A stretch of DNA of 64,000 nt from Rhodobacter sp. (lineage in GTDB: Bacteria; Pseudomonadota; Alphaproteobacteria; Rhodobacterales; Rhodobacteraceae). The notes beneath the pieces were generated by a model. The model was not told the origin of the DNA and did not search any database. It was given only the letters and a program-made list of their open reading frames with translations. Both the position numbers and the translations under genes were made by a program. Location: positions 96,898 to 160,897 of the forward strand of contig JASJDP010000002.1 in NCBI GenBank assembly GCA_030065095.1. Direction: 5' to 3'. Positions 51,732 through 61,500 of the stretch are shown here, one piece after another; within the stretch, counting starts at the first letter, position 1; every line of letters begins with the position of its first letter.

Positions 51732-52622
51732 CTAGGCATCTCTCACTTCCTGCGATGCCCCGGCTGCGGTCACGTCACTGCCGCCGATTCCATCTGGTGG
51801 CAGAGAATTCAGGAACCGAGCGAGGTTGCGGTTCAGCGCTTTGCGGATATAGAGGCCGAAATTCGTGTGATTGACCAGGTTCTGCGACACGGTGATGGAA
51901 TGGTCTTTCGTCACGACGTGGTGCCACCAATCCGGAGGCAGAAAGAGCATGTCCCCGGGGGTCATCACACAGCGGTGACAGGTGGCCATCTTCAGGTCCG
52001 GAAATCGACTGTGGTCCGGATCGGCCGGGTCCACGGCGCCGTGATAGACGGCCTCGGCGTCTTCGGGTGCAAAAAGATACGCCTCTTTCGTGCCCCTCAG
52101 CTGAGCCAGCAACGTGATCGTGTGATGAGAATCGACGTGAAGCCGGGAAACGGCGCCCGGCGGACTTAGCAGGATCCATCCCTGAACATGGGGGAAATGC
52201 GATCGTTTGAATTCAAGATCGAAATACGGCCACCAATCGAGAACAAACGGCGGCAGGGCGATGTCGTCCCACAGTTCGGGGTGGGCCAGGAACGGCTGGT
52301 ATGAGGTGCAGTAGAAGGGGCGTTCCGCGCCAAGTCTGCGATGGTGCCGATGCAGATCCGCATCGGCCTCCTCGGCGGTCAGATAGTCGATGTAGTCGGC
52401 CAGCGTGGTGACCAGGTCGCAATCGCCGCTCATCGCGTCGCAGCCAAGTTTCACCTCGTCGTCGCCATATGTGTCTTTGAAGAAATCGAAACTCCAGGCG
52501 TCCATGGCCGGCCAGCCCTGCATCCAACCTCTGACAATCAGCGGCTTGCCACCCGGACGTGTGTAGTCGTCGAATTCGCGTGGTGACAAAAGCGTTTCGG
52601 TTGCGACTTCGGTGAACTCCAT
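51732..52622 (-). CDS. cupin-like/JmjC-domain dioxygenase
   Basis: A 296-aa cupin_8-type protein. The iron-binding triad appears as His162 and Asp164 (SRLHVDSHHT) with His234 or 235 in FLPPDWWHHVV. GWILLSPPGAVSR and GTKEAYLFAPEDAE are typical of JmjC-like 2-oxoglutarate oxygenases that hydroxylate proteins. GKPLIVRGWMQGWPAMDAW is the usual N-terminal segment. The substrate protein is unknown. It stands alone between rluA and the DksA-like gene. Confidence 0.85.
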   Translation of the reverse strand: MEFTEVATETLLSPREFDDYTRPGGKPLIVRGWMQGWPAMDAWSFDFFKDTYGDDEVKLGCDAMSGDCDLVTTLADYIDYLTAEEADADLHRHHRRLGAERPFYCTSYQPFLAHPELWDDIALPPFVLDWWPYFDLEFKRSHFPHVQGWILLSPPGAVSRLHVDSHHTITLLAQLRGTKEAYLFAPEDAEAVYHGAVDPADPDHSRFPDLKMATCHRCVMTPGDMLFLPPDWWHHVVTKDHSITVSQNLVNHTNFGLYIRKALNRNLARFLNSLPPDGIGGSDVTAAGASQEVRDA

Positions 52623-52828
52623 ATCCGGCCAATTCTCTTTTCTCGTCTACTCTGCCGTACGCTGAATCGAATCCGCCAGTGCATTGTGCGTAATTTCAGG
52701 CGCAGAATCCCGCGAGGTGGATCAAGTCGGCGATTTCAAACCGGTTTGTCCGATTTGTCACGCAATGCCGCACAGTGAACCGGGCAAGGGGGATTTCGCA
52801 ATCCTGAAGGGGGAAGCATCGCTCCCCC

Positions 52829-53098
52829 TCACCGCAGCTGACTATCCTTGCTCCCCCGCCGGTTGATCCCCGGTCGGGGCTCGAAGCGCCCGTCGCGCTC
52901 GGCCTGGCAGTCGATGCACAGCTTCACCCCCGGCAGGGCCTGCCGGCGGGCTTCCGGAATCGCCTCGCCGCATTCGGCACATTCGGCCAGGCTCTCGCCG
53001 GTGGGCCGAGTCCGCGCCCGCAACCGCTCCAGCTCTTCGGATATCGAGGCGTCGATCTGGTCGTTCACCGCCCCGTCCCGGGCCCAGCCTCCGGCCAT
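52829..53098 (-). CDS. DksA/TraR-family C4 zinc-finger protein
   Basis: An 89-aa protein. A short N-terminal helix is followed by a C4 zinc finger with Cys40, Cys43, Cys61 and Cys64 (ECAECGEAIPEARR, VKLCIDCQAE). It lacks the long coiled coil of full DksA and corresponds to the short TraR/YbiI-like class. Full-length relatives act in the RNA polymerase secondary channel. Its role may be regulatory. It is followed upstream by two other small conserved genes on the same strand. Confidence 0.9.
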   Translation of the reverse strand: MAGGWARDGAVNDQIDASISEELERLRARTRPTGESLAECAECGEAIPEARRQALPGVKLCIDCQAERDGRFEPRPGINRRGSKDSQLR

Positions 53099-53191
53099 CA
53101 GATCCCTCCCGGCGCGCCGCCGGCACCCGTGTTTGACAGCGATATCTCGAACAAAACCATTGGCTTATACATGGCGCCTCCTGAGGGTGCC

Positions 53192-53497
53192 TCAGTCTAG
53201 TTCGGTCCACGGCCAGGGCTTCACCTCGCTGGCCCCGGTCTGAAACCGCGCCGCCTTGGCCATCCAGATCCCAAGGGATTCCCCGAACTCACCCAGCCTT
53301 TCGTTCGGCTCGCCCTTGTTGATCACCATCACGATGAACTGGATCACCGTGGCCACCCCCAGCACGGTCAGCCCGATCTGCAGCATCAGCCAGATCAGCA
53401 CCATGTAGACCAGCCTCAGGACCAGCCCGTCCTTTTCTTCAGGATCGAATTGCGGCCCGTTGATCCGCCCGTCGAATTTCTCTTCCTCGGTGGCCAT
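53192..53497 (-). CDS. DUF4389-family membrane protein
   Basis: A 101-aa protein. One or two hydrophobic helices at about residues 26-60 (LVLRLVYMVLIWLMLQIGLTVLGVATVIQFIVMVI) are followed by the conserved NKGEPNERLGEFGESLGIWMAKAARFQTG block that defines DUF4389. No biochemical role is known. It lies 12 bp after the attachment-protein gene and is probably cotranscribed with it. Confidence 0.88.
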   Translation of the reverse strand: MATEEEKFDGRINGPQFDPEEKDGLVLRLVYMVLIWLMLQIGLTVLGVATVIQFIVMVINKGEPNERLGEFGESLGIWMAKAARFQTGASEVKPWPWTELD

Positions 53498-53509
53498 CGG
53501 ACCCTCCTG

Positions 53510-53956
53510 TCAGAACGCGGCCACCTCCGAGAAATGCCCCGCAAGCTCGGCCAGCGGCGTGTGAAGTAAATCCTTGTCCAGCTCTGCGGTCAACGCCTCT
53601 GCCAGCCCCGTCGGCAGGCGCTCGCGGACCGCTCCCAGCATCTTCGGCGGGGCCGAGATCACCAGCCGGTCGTAGCTGCCCTTTGCCCAGGTCTTCTCGA
53701 CCTCGCCCAGCAGATCGGCGGCAAAGGTTTCTCTGTTCTGCCGCACCTCCGAGCTCGACGGCTCCATCTTGTGATGTGCTCCGCCCGGCCCCGAGCGAGA
53801 CCGGCCGCTATCGTCGGCATAAGCGATCCGGTCGCCCGACACCGCCTTGCGGCTGAGATGCCGAAGCTGCCGCAGCCCCTTGCCGACGCCTTCGTTCACC
53901 AGAACGCGCGCCTCGCGCTCATTGGCCAGCACCACCAATGTCTCGACCGGTTTCAT
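53510..53956 (-). CDS. host attachment family protein (baeRF-like)
   Basis: A 148-aa protein. KPVETLVVLANEREARVLVNEG starts the fold. FAADLLGEVEKTWAKGSYDRLVISAPPKMLGAVRERL is the conserved middle, and the C-terminus LAELAGHFSEVAAF fits the family called 'required for attachment to host cells', related to release factor-like baeRF domains. The name comes from Agrobacterium-type homologs. The molecular role is unclear. The internal ATG (MKPVETL) was chosen. Confidence 0.87.
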   Translation of the reverse strand: MKPVETLVVLANEREARVLVNEGVGKGLRQLRHLSRKAVSGDRIAYADDSGRSRSGPGGAHHKMEPSSSEVRQNRETFAADLLGEVEKTWAKGSYDRLVISAPPKMLGAVRERLPTGLAEALTAELDKDLLHTPLAELAGHFSEVAAF

Positions 53957-54111
53957 ATTGTTCCTCCCGACGGTTTCGATCACCGCAGCCTAGCCATGGC
54001 GGCGGCGCGTCTCCTTGATTTGGCGCAAAATAGCGGGTTTTGCCGGACGGTCATGGAAACCGGGTAGGCACGGGACCGCACGGGAATCCGGAGGCTTTTC
54101 GGGACCCCGTG

Positions 54112-55077
54112 TCACCCAGCAGCCAGCGCCGTGTCGATCATCGCCTGTGTCCCCCTGCTGAATTCCAGCGGACAGGGGTATGGCGTGCCATCGCGTACCG
54201 AGCGGCCGAAATTCTCGACCTGAAGCACGTAGTGGTTCACACCCGGCCAACGCTCGACCGTAGCCGACATGCCCGGACCGTCCAGCGTCAAGGCCGCCTG
54301 ACCGACGACATTGGCGTTGAACGGGCAGGTCAGCGTCATCACGCCGTCTTCACCATGAAACGCCATGTACTGTCTGCCGAACATTCGCATCGAGGTGACC
54401 GAGGAAAACCGGAACGAGGGGAAATCCGCCGTGACATGCGCGAAGACGTCGACGTCGTTCTCGCGGCGGAGATGGGCCTGGACCGCCTGCGGTTCCTCTC
54501 CCGTCACAAAGCGTGCCGAGCCAAGGGTGTAGACGCCGATATCCGGCAGCGATCCGCCGCCGGTTTCGGGGCGGTTGCGGATATTCCCGGGATCGGAGCG
54601 GTTGTCATAGCTGAAGACCCCGTCGACCAGCACCAGCTTGCCGATGGCGCCCTGTTCGTAGAGCGTTTTGGCGCGCTGCCATTGCGGGTGGTGCACGATC
54701 ATAAAGGCCTCTGCCGCCAGCAGGCCGGTTTCGTCGCGTTTGGCGATCACCGCGTCGAACTCGGCGGCCCGCATCGCCAGAGGTTTTTCGCACAAGACAT
54801 GCTTGCCCGCATCCAGCGCCTTCAGCGTCCACTCCACATGCAGGTGGTTCGGCAGCGGGACATAGACCGCGTCGATGCCGGGATCGGCCAGCAGCGCGTC
54901 ATAGCTGTCGTGTACCGTCAGGTCGGGGCAGAACGCCTGAAACCCGGTGGCCTTGTCCGGGGATGAGGTCGCCAGCGCCGCGAGCCGCGCACCGTTGGCC
55001 ATATGGATCGCCGGTGCCATCTGCTCGCGGGCGAATCTTGCGGCGCCCAGGATGCCCCAGTTGATCGGATCTGCCAT
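54112..55077 (-). CDS. Gfo/Idh/MocA-family oxidoreductase
   Basis: A 321-aa NAD(P)-dependent dehydrogenase. The N-terminal Rossmann start is INWGILGAARFAREQ. CEKPLAMRAAEF holds the catalytic Lys of the EKP motif. The C-terminal alpha/beta domain begins near residue 125 (EAFMIVHHPQWQRAKTLYEQGAIGKLVLVDGVFSYDN) and resembles D-xylose or glucose-fructose dehydrogenase types. The sugar or polyol substrate is not determinable. The internal ATG was chosen because the upstream extension is atypical. Confidence 0.9.
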   Translation of the reverse strand: MADPINWGILGAARFAREQMAPAIHMANGARLAALATSSPDKATGFQAFCPDLTVHDSYDALLADPGIDAVYVPLPNHLHVEWTLKALDAGKHVLCEKPLAMRAAEFDAVIAKRDETGLLAAEAFMIVHHPQWQRAKTLYEQGAIGKLVLVDGVFSYDNRSDPGNIRNRPETGGGSLPDIGVYTLGSARFVTGEEPQAVQAHLRRENDVDVFAHVTADFPSFRFSSVTSMRMFGRQYMAFHGEDGVMTLTCPFNANVVGQAALTLDGPGMSATVERWPGVNHYVLQVENFGRSVRDGTPYPCPLEFSRGTQAMIDTALAAG

Positions 55078-55337
55078 GTCCTTGTCCTCCCAGACGGCAT
55101 TCAACGATGGCGGTTCTATCCCCAAGACGTTGGGCAGGAAACCGCCAATCCGCCCCAAAAAACCGGCAAATCCGTGGCCAAAATGGCATAGCACATGAGT
55201 TTTGCCAGCTATCTATCAGGATTCGATGCAGAATTTCTTGGTGATGTGACGGGCCCAGCCTATGGTCGGGGAAAGTTATCCACAAGGGTCCTTCGCGATC
55301 CGCAAGAGATGACGCGAGCAACCGTTGAGGCAAAGAC

Positions 55338-57068
55338 ATGACACGCCCCCAGCGTAACGGCCCGCCCATGTCGAAGAGGCGGGTGTTTGGTACGGCCGTC
55401 TGCGTTCTGGCGCTGACCGCGGCGCAGAACCAGGCGTACCCGTTTTTCGGCGACCTGACACCGCTGGCAAAGGCCGAGAAGCCGGATGTCGGCCGCAGCT
55501 TTGACAACCCGGCCGATGATTTCGCCGGAGAGACCGCGCCGCTGGACCGGCATCCGATCCGCGTGATCTCGGTCGACACCGCGAACCAGCTGGACGAGGG
55601 CGAGGTCAATCTGGGCGTCGGCTGGCACCAGAACGATCCGGGCACGGCCGCCGGAACCGGCAACCAGATCTATGACTGGCATGGCGACTGGGGGGTCAGC
55701 GACCGGCTGCAGGCCAGCTTCACGTTTCAAAGCTACAACGACCCCTTTCACAAGCCGATCAACGGCACCACCTCGCGGCTGAAGTTCCTGACCTATGGCG
55801 TCGCCGGCAAGTTCAAGGTCTTCGAGACCTCGCGGCTCAGCTTTGCGGTACAGGGCTCTGTCGAGCACATGACCTGGGAAAGCCCGCTTTGGGGCAGCGA
55901 TGTCGCCAATGCCGACCATGTGATCTACTCGCTGCAGGCGCCGGTGACCTTCCGGTTCTCGCCGCAGCTGGAAATGCATGTGACGCCGGGCGTGTCGGTG
56001 TTCCCCGACGACATCAACGGCTTCGATTTCTACGGCACCGTGGGCTATGTCGGCCTGGGCGCCACCTGGCGTCCGAGCGAACGGGTGACGGCCTATGGCC
56101 TGGTCAACGTGCCGGTGTCGGGAAGCAACACCGTCTCGAACACCCAAACACTGACCGACACGCCCGTCTGGACGGTGGGCGGTCGGTACAACGTGACCCC
56201 GAAGGTGGCGGTGGACCTCTATGCCACAAACGGGCTCGGAACCTCGCCCGCAACGGGCATCCTGAGCTATCCGCCGGATGGCGAAACGGTACTTTACGGC
56301 ATTCAGCTGAACTGGACGCCCGGCAATCGCCCCGGCTACCGGTCGAGCTATCGCACCGGCCCGCGCAAGCAGGTAACGGCACGCAGCCGCAGCCTGCAAC
56401 AGGACGGCTTCACGCTGGGAACCGGGCGCACGCTGTCTCCGGGCACACTGATGGGCGTCGCCGCTGCCGACGCCGACGGCGCCTATACCGGGGCGCTGCA
56501 CCTTAGCCCGGATCAGGATTTCGAATTCGGTGGGCTGATCGAAAGGTTCGCCAACGACGGCAGTGTCGGACCGGGTCTTGTCGACAACATCAATGACAAG
56601 CGATTTTTGTATTTCGCCAAGCTGCGGTTCCTCGATCAGGATGCCGGCGACCCGGTGTCGATGGCCGTGCGGGTTTCGGCGGGGCGCGATTTGGCGTCGG
56701 GTCCCAATACCGGGACGCTGTCGCTGGATGTTCCGATCAGCTACGATTTCAACGACCGTTTCACCGTCAACGTGAACCCGCGCGCCGCGGCGCAGGGCAA
56801 CACCCAGACCTATGGTCTGGGCCTGGGTCTGAACTACGAGGTGCTTCCGGGTCTGGAAGCGATCGCCGAGGTGACACCGGTTGTCGACGGCAACGGCACG
56901 GTCTGGGCCGCCGGCGCGCGGTACAACCTGCCGAATTCGGATGCCAGCATCGATCTGCACGCCACCAACGCGATCGGGCGCTACGGGCAGGGCACGCTGA
57001 TCGCGCAGGACGATGTCCGCTATGTGCTGGGTGCGTCGATGAAGCTGGATCTGTCCGGCTGGAGATAG
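55338..57068 (+). CDS. predicted outer-membrane beta-barrel protein of unknown function
   Basis: A 576-aa protein (566 aa if Met11 is the start, which gives a cleaner signal peptide, MSKRRVFGTAVCVLALTAA). The mature part has many alternating strands with aromatic ends (VNLGVGWHQND, LQASFTFQSYNDPF, YGVAGKFKVFETS), as in outer-membrane barrels. A motif around VWTVGGRYN...VDLYATNGLG (about 274-310) recurs as VWAAGARYN...IDLHATNAIG (about 522-560), indicating internal duplication. I recognise no family name. A terminator lies just after it. Confidence 0.75.
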   Translation: MTRPQRNGPPMSKRRVFGTAVCVLALTAAQNQAYPFFGDLTPLAKAEKPDVGRSFDNPADDFAGETAPLDRHPIRVISVDTANQLDEGEVNLGVGWHQNDPGTAAGTGNQIYDWHGDWGVSDRLQASFTFQSYNDPFHKPINGTTSRLKFLTYGVAGKFKVFETSRLSFAVQGSVEHMTWESPLWGSDVANADHVIYSLQAPVTFRFSPQLEMHVTPGVSVFPDDINGFDFYGTVGYVGLGATWRPSERVTAYGLVNVPVSGSNTVSNTQTLTDTPVWTVGGRYNVTPKVAVDLYATNGLGTSPATGILSYPPDGETVLYGIQLNWTPGNRPGYRSSYRTGPRKQVTARSRSLQQDGFTLGTGRTLSPGTLMGVAAADADGAYTGALHLSPDQDFEFGGLIERFANDGSVGPGLVDNINDKRFLYFAKLRFLDQDAGDPVSMAVRVSAGRDLASGPNTGTLSLDVPISYDFNDRFTVNVNPRAAAQGNTQTYGLGLGLNYEVLPGLEAIAEVTPVVDGNGTVWAAGARYNLPNSDASIDLHATNAIGRYGQGTLIAQDDVRYVLGASMKLDLSGWR

Positions 57069-57085
57069 GCTTTGGGGTACGAAAA

Positions 57086-57119
57086 GAAGGCGCCCGGGCC
57101 GGAAGGTCCGGGCGTCTTC
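57086..57119. terminator. bidirectional terminator between barrel gene and rpoH
   Basis: GAAGGCGCCCGGGCC (57086-57100) pairs with GGTCCGGGCGTCTTC (57105-57119) around a GGAA loop, with two G-T positions. On the minus strand it is followed by TTTTC, making it a good terminator for rpoH. On the plus strand it can also stop the barrel-gene transcript. Confidence 0.8.
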
Positions 57120-57138
57120 GCATTTCGGGGGCGGGGCC

Positions 57139-58038
57139 TCAGGCGACGCGGCTCATCAGGCCCTTCTCGCGGGCAAGTTCCTTCATGCGCTTCTGTAGCT
57201 TTTCGAAGGCGCGCACCTCGATCTGGCGGATGCGCTCGCGGCTGACATTGTACTGGCCGCTGAGGTCTTCCAGCGTGACCGCCTGATCCTGCAGCCGCCG
57301 CTGGGTCAGAATGTCCTGCTCGCGCTCGTTCAGCACGCCGAGCGCTTCGGCCAGCAACTCCCGGCGCACCTCCAGTTCGTCCTTGGCCTCGTAGGCCGCG
57401 GCCTGGTCTGCGTCTTCGTCTTCCAGCCAGTCCTGCCATTCGGTGGTGCCGTCGCCGTCGCTGCCGACCATGGCGTTCAGCGAGGCGTCACCGCCCGAGA
57501 GCCGCCGGTTCATCGAGATGACCTCGTCCTCGGTCACACCGAGGTCCGTGGCAATCTTGGCCACCTTGTCGGGGTGCATGTCGCCCTCTTCCAGCGCGCC
57601 GATCCGGGCCTTGGCCTTGCGCAGGTTGAAGAACAGCTTTTTCTGGGCCGAGGTCGTGCCGAGCTTCACCAGCGACCAGGACCGCAGGATGTATTCCTGG
57701 ATCGAGGCGCGAATCCACCACATGGCGTAGGTGGCCAGGCGGAATCCCTTTTCGGGGTCGAAGCGCTTGACGGCCTGCATCAGGCCCACGTTCGCCTCGG
57801 AAATCACCTCGGCCTGGGGCAAGCCATAGCCGCGATAGCCCATGGCGATCTTGGCCGCGAGCCGCAGGTGGCTGGTCACAAGCCGATGCGCGGCGCTCGA
57901 ATCCTGACGGTCGACCCAGGCCTTGGCCAGCATGTACTCTTCTTCCGGCTCCAGCATCGGGAACTTCCGGATATCCTGCAGATACCGGTTCAGGCCGCCT
58001 TCGGGCGTCGGAGCAGGGAGGTTGGCGTAATTGCTCAT
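57139..58038 (-). CDS. rpoH: RNA polymerase sigma-32 factor
   Basis: A 299-aa heat-shock sigma factor. Region 2 contains EAEVISEANVGLMQAVKRFDPEKGFRLATYAMWWIRASIQEYIL-type sequence, and the RpoH box QKKLFFNLRKAK follows directly. Region 4.2 has LEDLSGQYNVSRERIRQIEVRAFEKLQ. Length and the RpoH box separate it from housekeeping sigma-70. Alphaproteobacteria often have two copies; whether this is RpoHI or RpoHII cannot be settled here. Confidence 0.95.
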   Translation of the reverse strand: MSNYANLPAPTPEGGLNRYLQDIRKFPMLEPEEEYMLAKAWVDRQDSSAAHRLVTSHLRLAAKIAMGYRGYGLPQAEVISEANVGLMQAVKRFDPEKGFRLATYAMWWIRASIQEYILRSWSLVKLGTTSAQKKLFFNLRKAKARIGALEEGDMHPDKVAKIATDLGVTEDEVISMNRRLSGGDASLNAMVGSDGDGTTEWQDWLEDEDADQAAAYEAKDELEVRRELLAEALGVLNEREQDILTQRRLQDQAVTLEDLSGQYNVSRERIRQIEVRAFEKLQKRMKELAREKGLMSRVA

Positions 58039-58595
58039 TTTCAGTCCCTCTTCAGCGCAATGTTGCGCGGGTTAACATTCACCTAAGTGCGCGCACGCGT
58101 CATTTCAAGATATGTGGCGTCGCCATGCATGGTACGGCAGATGTTGCCGTTTCCGTCGTAATTCCAGAAATGTTAGCGTTTCTCACACCGATGTGTGCCG
58201 GAGTGAACCAATCGGTCGCGAATGTTTCATTTGTTGCGTGACAGCGAAATTTGCAGAATTTGACAAGCAAATTTACAGCAGAGAGGTTTTTAGCACAAAA
58301 TGTGGGGTGGGAGCAAGGGGAGAAGGCCCGGGCGGAACGGGTTGGATGCGGCCGATGTGCTCAAAAATCCGAGGGTTCAGATGATTTCAAACAACCTTTC
58401 ATAAGGTGTTTAAACGGTCAACCACACTGTGCCGGGGGCAGCTCTGCCGCCCGAAGCGTGGGAAACAGACCACGGCTGAGCCACCAATTCGAACTCGTCA
58501 AGACCGGCAAGGACGGCGGAAACCGGAAGTTCGCTGCAAGTGCTGCTTTCAAAAGATAGACTTGGCAAAGCGGCCGTTCGGTTCACGGAACCCGA
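58039..58595. promoter_or_regulatory. rpoH upstream region and left edge of the AT-rich locus
   Basis: This 557-bp gap holds the rpoH control region. On the minus strand CTTGAAA (about 58103-58109) followed by 16 nt and TTAGGT resembles a weak heat-shock or housekeeping promoter about 45-70 bp upstream of rpoH. GC content starts to fall from about 58190. The stretch 58200-58595 shows no convincing gene, tRNA or terminator. The junction with the acquired locus probably lies here. Confidence 0.35.
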
Positions 58596-61500
58596 TTACA
58601 TTGTATCAGACGGTTTCTCGGAGATGTCGCGCGTTACTGCGACCACCATCTTACCGTTAGCGAGCCCCTCATTTACTGCCGCACACTTCTCTCCCACGTA
58701 CGCCACGAGTTCCTCGAAGTTCACCGCTTTGCCAGCGACGGTCTTACGAAAGGCGCTTCTTTTGACCTTCTTGGTCTTCTTGTCTTTCTCGACCCTTCTT
58801 GGACGAGCTGCATTTACGAGAACATAGATGCCTGTGTGGGACGAAGGCTCAAACAAATACTGCTTCGAAAGCTGTTCACCCGGAGTGTTGACTAGCTCAT
58901 CCCCAGTCCAATGCTTCATATCGGCAAGCTTAATTTCGACCGATACCTTCCCTAAAGCATCAACTCTTGAGTGCATCCTGAGATCAGGCCGCTTCTCACC
59001 CGCAACTTCTTGCTCCCTGACGACGGTATAGTAGCGTTCCCCCACGTCTCTCAGGCGGGCGGCAAGCCAATTTCTTAAATCGCCTTCTTTCGCTTCGCCC
59101 CGCCGGAAGAAGGCGCTTTCATCATCGTCGGAAGTATGCAGCCGTTCGAGGAGCGTCTCTAGATGCGTTTGGCAGAGCTTCCTGAACTCGTCCACAGTCG
59201 CTGGTGGCTTGGACTGATCGTTCAGAAACTGAATTGCCTCATCAGGTGAGAGTTCAGGCCTTCTTCCGGCTCCTCGCTTCATAAGTTCGATTTGATACAA
59301 AAACGTATGTCGGTAGCTCGAAAGCGCCTTTGCTCTGGCCAGTCTTCCAAATGCGCTGACAGCATCGGGTGTTTGAAACGCCGCCAACATATTGGTGTAG
59401 TTCCGCCTGTTGCTCTCGGCGTGGTCCTTTTTTCCCGGCGAGTAGACACTCTCGTGCTTCACATCCTTCTCAGGCGGCCACGCCAAGTATGATGCCTCAA
59501 CCAGCCACTCTAGAAGAATTACATCTTGCTTATACTCCCCTCGCACCTCGCCCGAACTTTCCTCCAGAGCAGGCTTGTTTCCCTCGCGACCCAAATATTC
59601 GAAATAGAGCGCCCTCTGTCCGGCGCTATGCAGATCACCAAAAGTCGAGAGCAACACACTTTTTGCTGCACTTGAGTTCGCGTTCATTAGACCATCAAGC
59701 CACCCCCATGCCTCTCGGAAGTCAAACCGGGTCAACGCCGCTCGATAGCCTGAGACCAGAAACCTAGAAAAGCGGTTTTGCTCAACCGTGGGAGCGCGAG
59801 CCACGATGTCTAAGCAGAGCATTCTATCGCGCCGGTTGCTTGGGAGTGCACACATCATCATCCGCAGAAGCATCGGCGCGACTAGGCTCCTAATTCCGGC
59901 ACCAGAGTAGGCGATCTTACGTACGCACTCCGACACATGGTGGTCATCGTCACCTTGCTCAGAGTTGAAGTCCGTCAGTAACGCACCTTTGATCTCAGAG
60001 CAAAATTGGCTTGGGAAATTCTGTGCCAACTCATCAACCCATTTGGGAAAGCCACCCGCTTCGTGAAACGCGTAGCGGAAGGCCTTTCGTGCAAGGTCGG
60101 CATCGCTAGGCAACTCTCCAAATGAGTAGTCCAAGTTGACGCCCGCTAGGCCAATGTGGCCGAGATATGTTCGCCTTTCAGCGTAGCTCGTGTCATGAGT
60201 CTTCCAGTATTGCCGCAGGCCATCACTGAATAGCTGGGCAACCTTAGATCCACATTCCTCTTGGACCGCGCGGATCGTTCCTGACCCAAGGTTATTTGGA
60301 GCCTTATCAAAAAGCCAAACCGCATTGCTATTGTCGAAATCACCAGCAGCAATGCTCTTGCGGTTACTCGTGATGAATTTTCGGTTTTTTCGGGCTGTTC
60401 TCCAAGACTGAACGGCTTCCTTCTTGCCCCGGAACCACCTTTGCGCGTCATAGCGATATTGATGCTGGAAGCGTGATTTTATTCGAAGAAACCAACCGCC
60501 GACGCCGAATTGTCGCCGTTGATCGTCGTCCCCATATTTCTTGAGATATTTTCTGAACTCACCTAACGCATTGCTATGCTCTTCCCCCCGGAGTTCGGCC
60601 AAAATAGTTTGTGACAGGTCAAGTAGGAACGCCCGCTCAAATTGATCGGAGGCCTTTGATGCGAGTTCGCAATAGTGGGACACATCGGACTGATCGAAGA
60701 CGTATCCATTTTCCTCTTTATCATCAAATTCTAAAGGGTAGATCACTCCGAACGGAACGCGGTGCCGCTGAACTCTATCAGAAAAAAGAGCTATTCGTCG
60801 TTGAACGAGAGCGTGTTTGACATCCGGTCGTGCCCGGAGGCCACTCGCCAGCTGCTTCGTTAGCGCTTTGCGGCCAAAAACGTCGATCCTGTCATCCTTG
60901 CCCATCGCCATCTCAACGGCATTGAGTAAGTCTTCATCGTCGGGGCGCATCTCCTTATCAATCAAAAACTCCGAAGCTAGATAGATGACGGCAGGCACAA
61001 ACCGTCTATACCGAGCCGAAGCTTTGGGTATTCGGTAACGGCTCTTGGATCGGCCAGAAGATGCAAAGCGCAGCAATATTGACAGCCAGATCTGCTTTTG
61101 GGGCTTCGGCAGGCCTTCAAGTATTTCGATCAAATACTGAGATGTCGCAGATGAATAGTTCGAGCGCTCTCGTTGTATTCTCGAAAGAATGTTGATACTG
61201 TCGAGCAGAGTGGCTTCGCCAGAGCCGTACTTCAATGCCTTCAGCAGGAACATGTTCCAGTTCGGAGATGAGTCGGTGTCTTCCGCACCTGGCGGTGAGG
61301 CTGTCAGGGCTTCGGATAGCGCGTCAGCGCGAAATGCTTGATCTCCTATTTCGTCGAGGGCAGCACACGCTTCCGCTTTGCTTCGATAGCCAATTTCTGA
61401 ATTACTGACATAGCCCGCCAGTTTGGGAGCAAGCGGTTCCATTTGGCCAAACCGAGCGACCTCGATCAAAAAGTCGGTCAACTCAGGAGAACTGGATTGG

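Noticed and set aside
52684..52866. 60-codon plus-strand frame containing a CPICH motif
   Set aside because: No good ribosome-binding site, overlaps the 3' end of the DksA-like gene and has no recognised homology. The CxxCH-like match is likely chance.
58112..58559. Short plus-strand frames in the rpoH upstream region
   Set aside because: Low-complexity translations, poor start sites and overlapping frames; treated as non-coding.
59369..59767. Plus-strand frame of about 130 codons inside the NACHT gene
   Set aside because: It is antisense to the helical middle of a well-supported 1456-aa gene and shows no domain or start signal.
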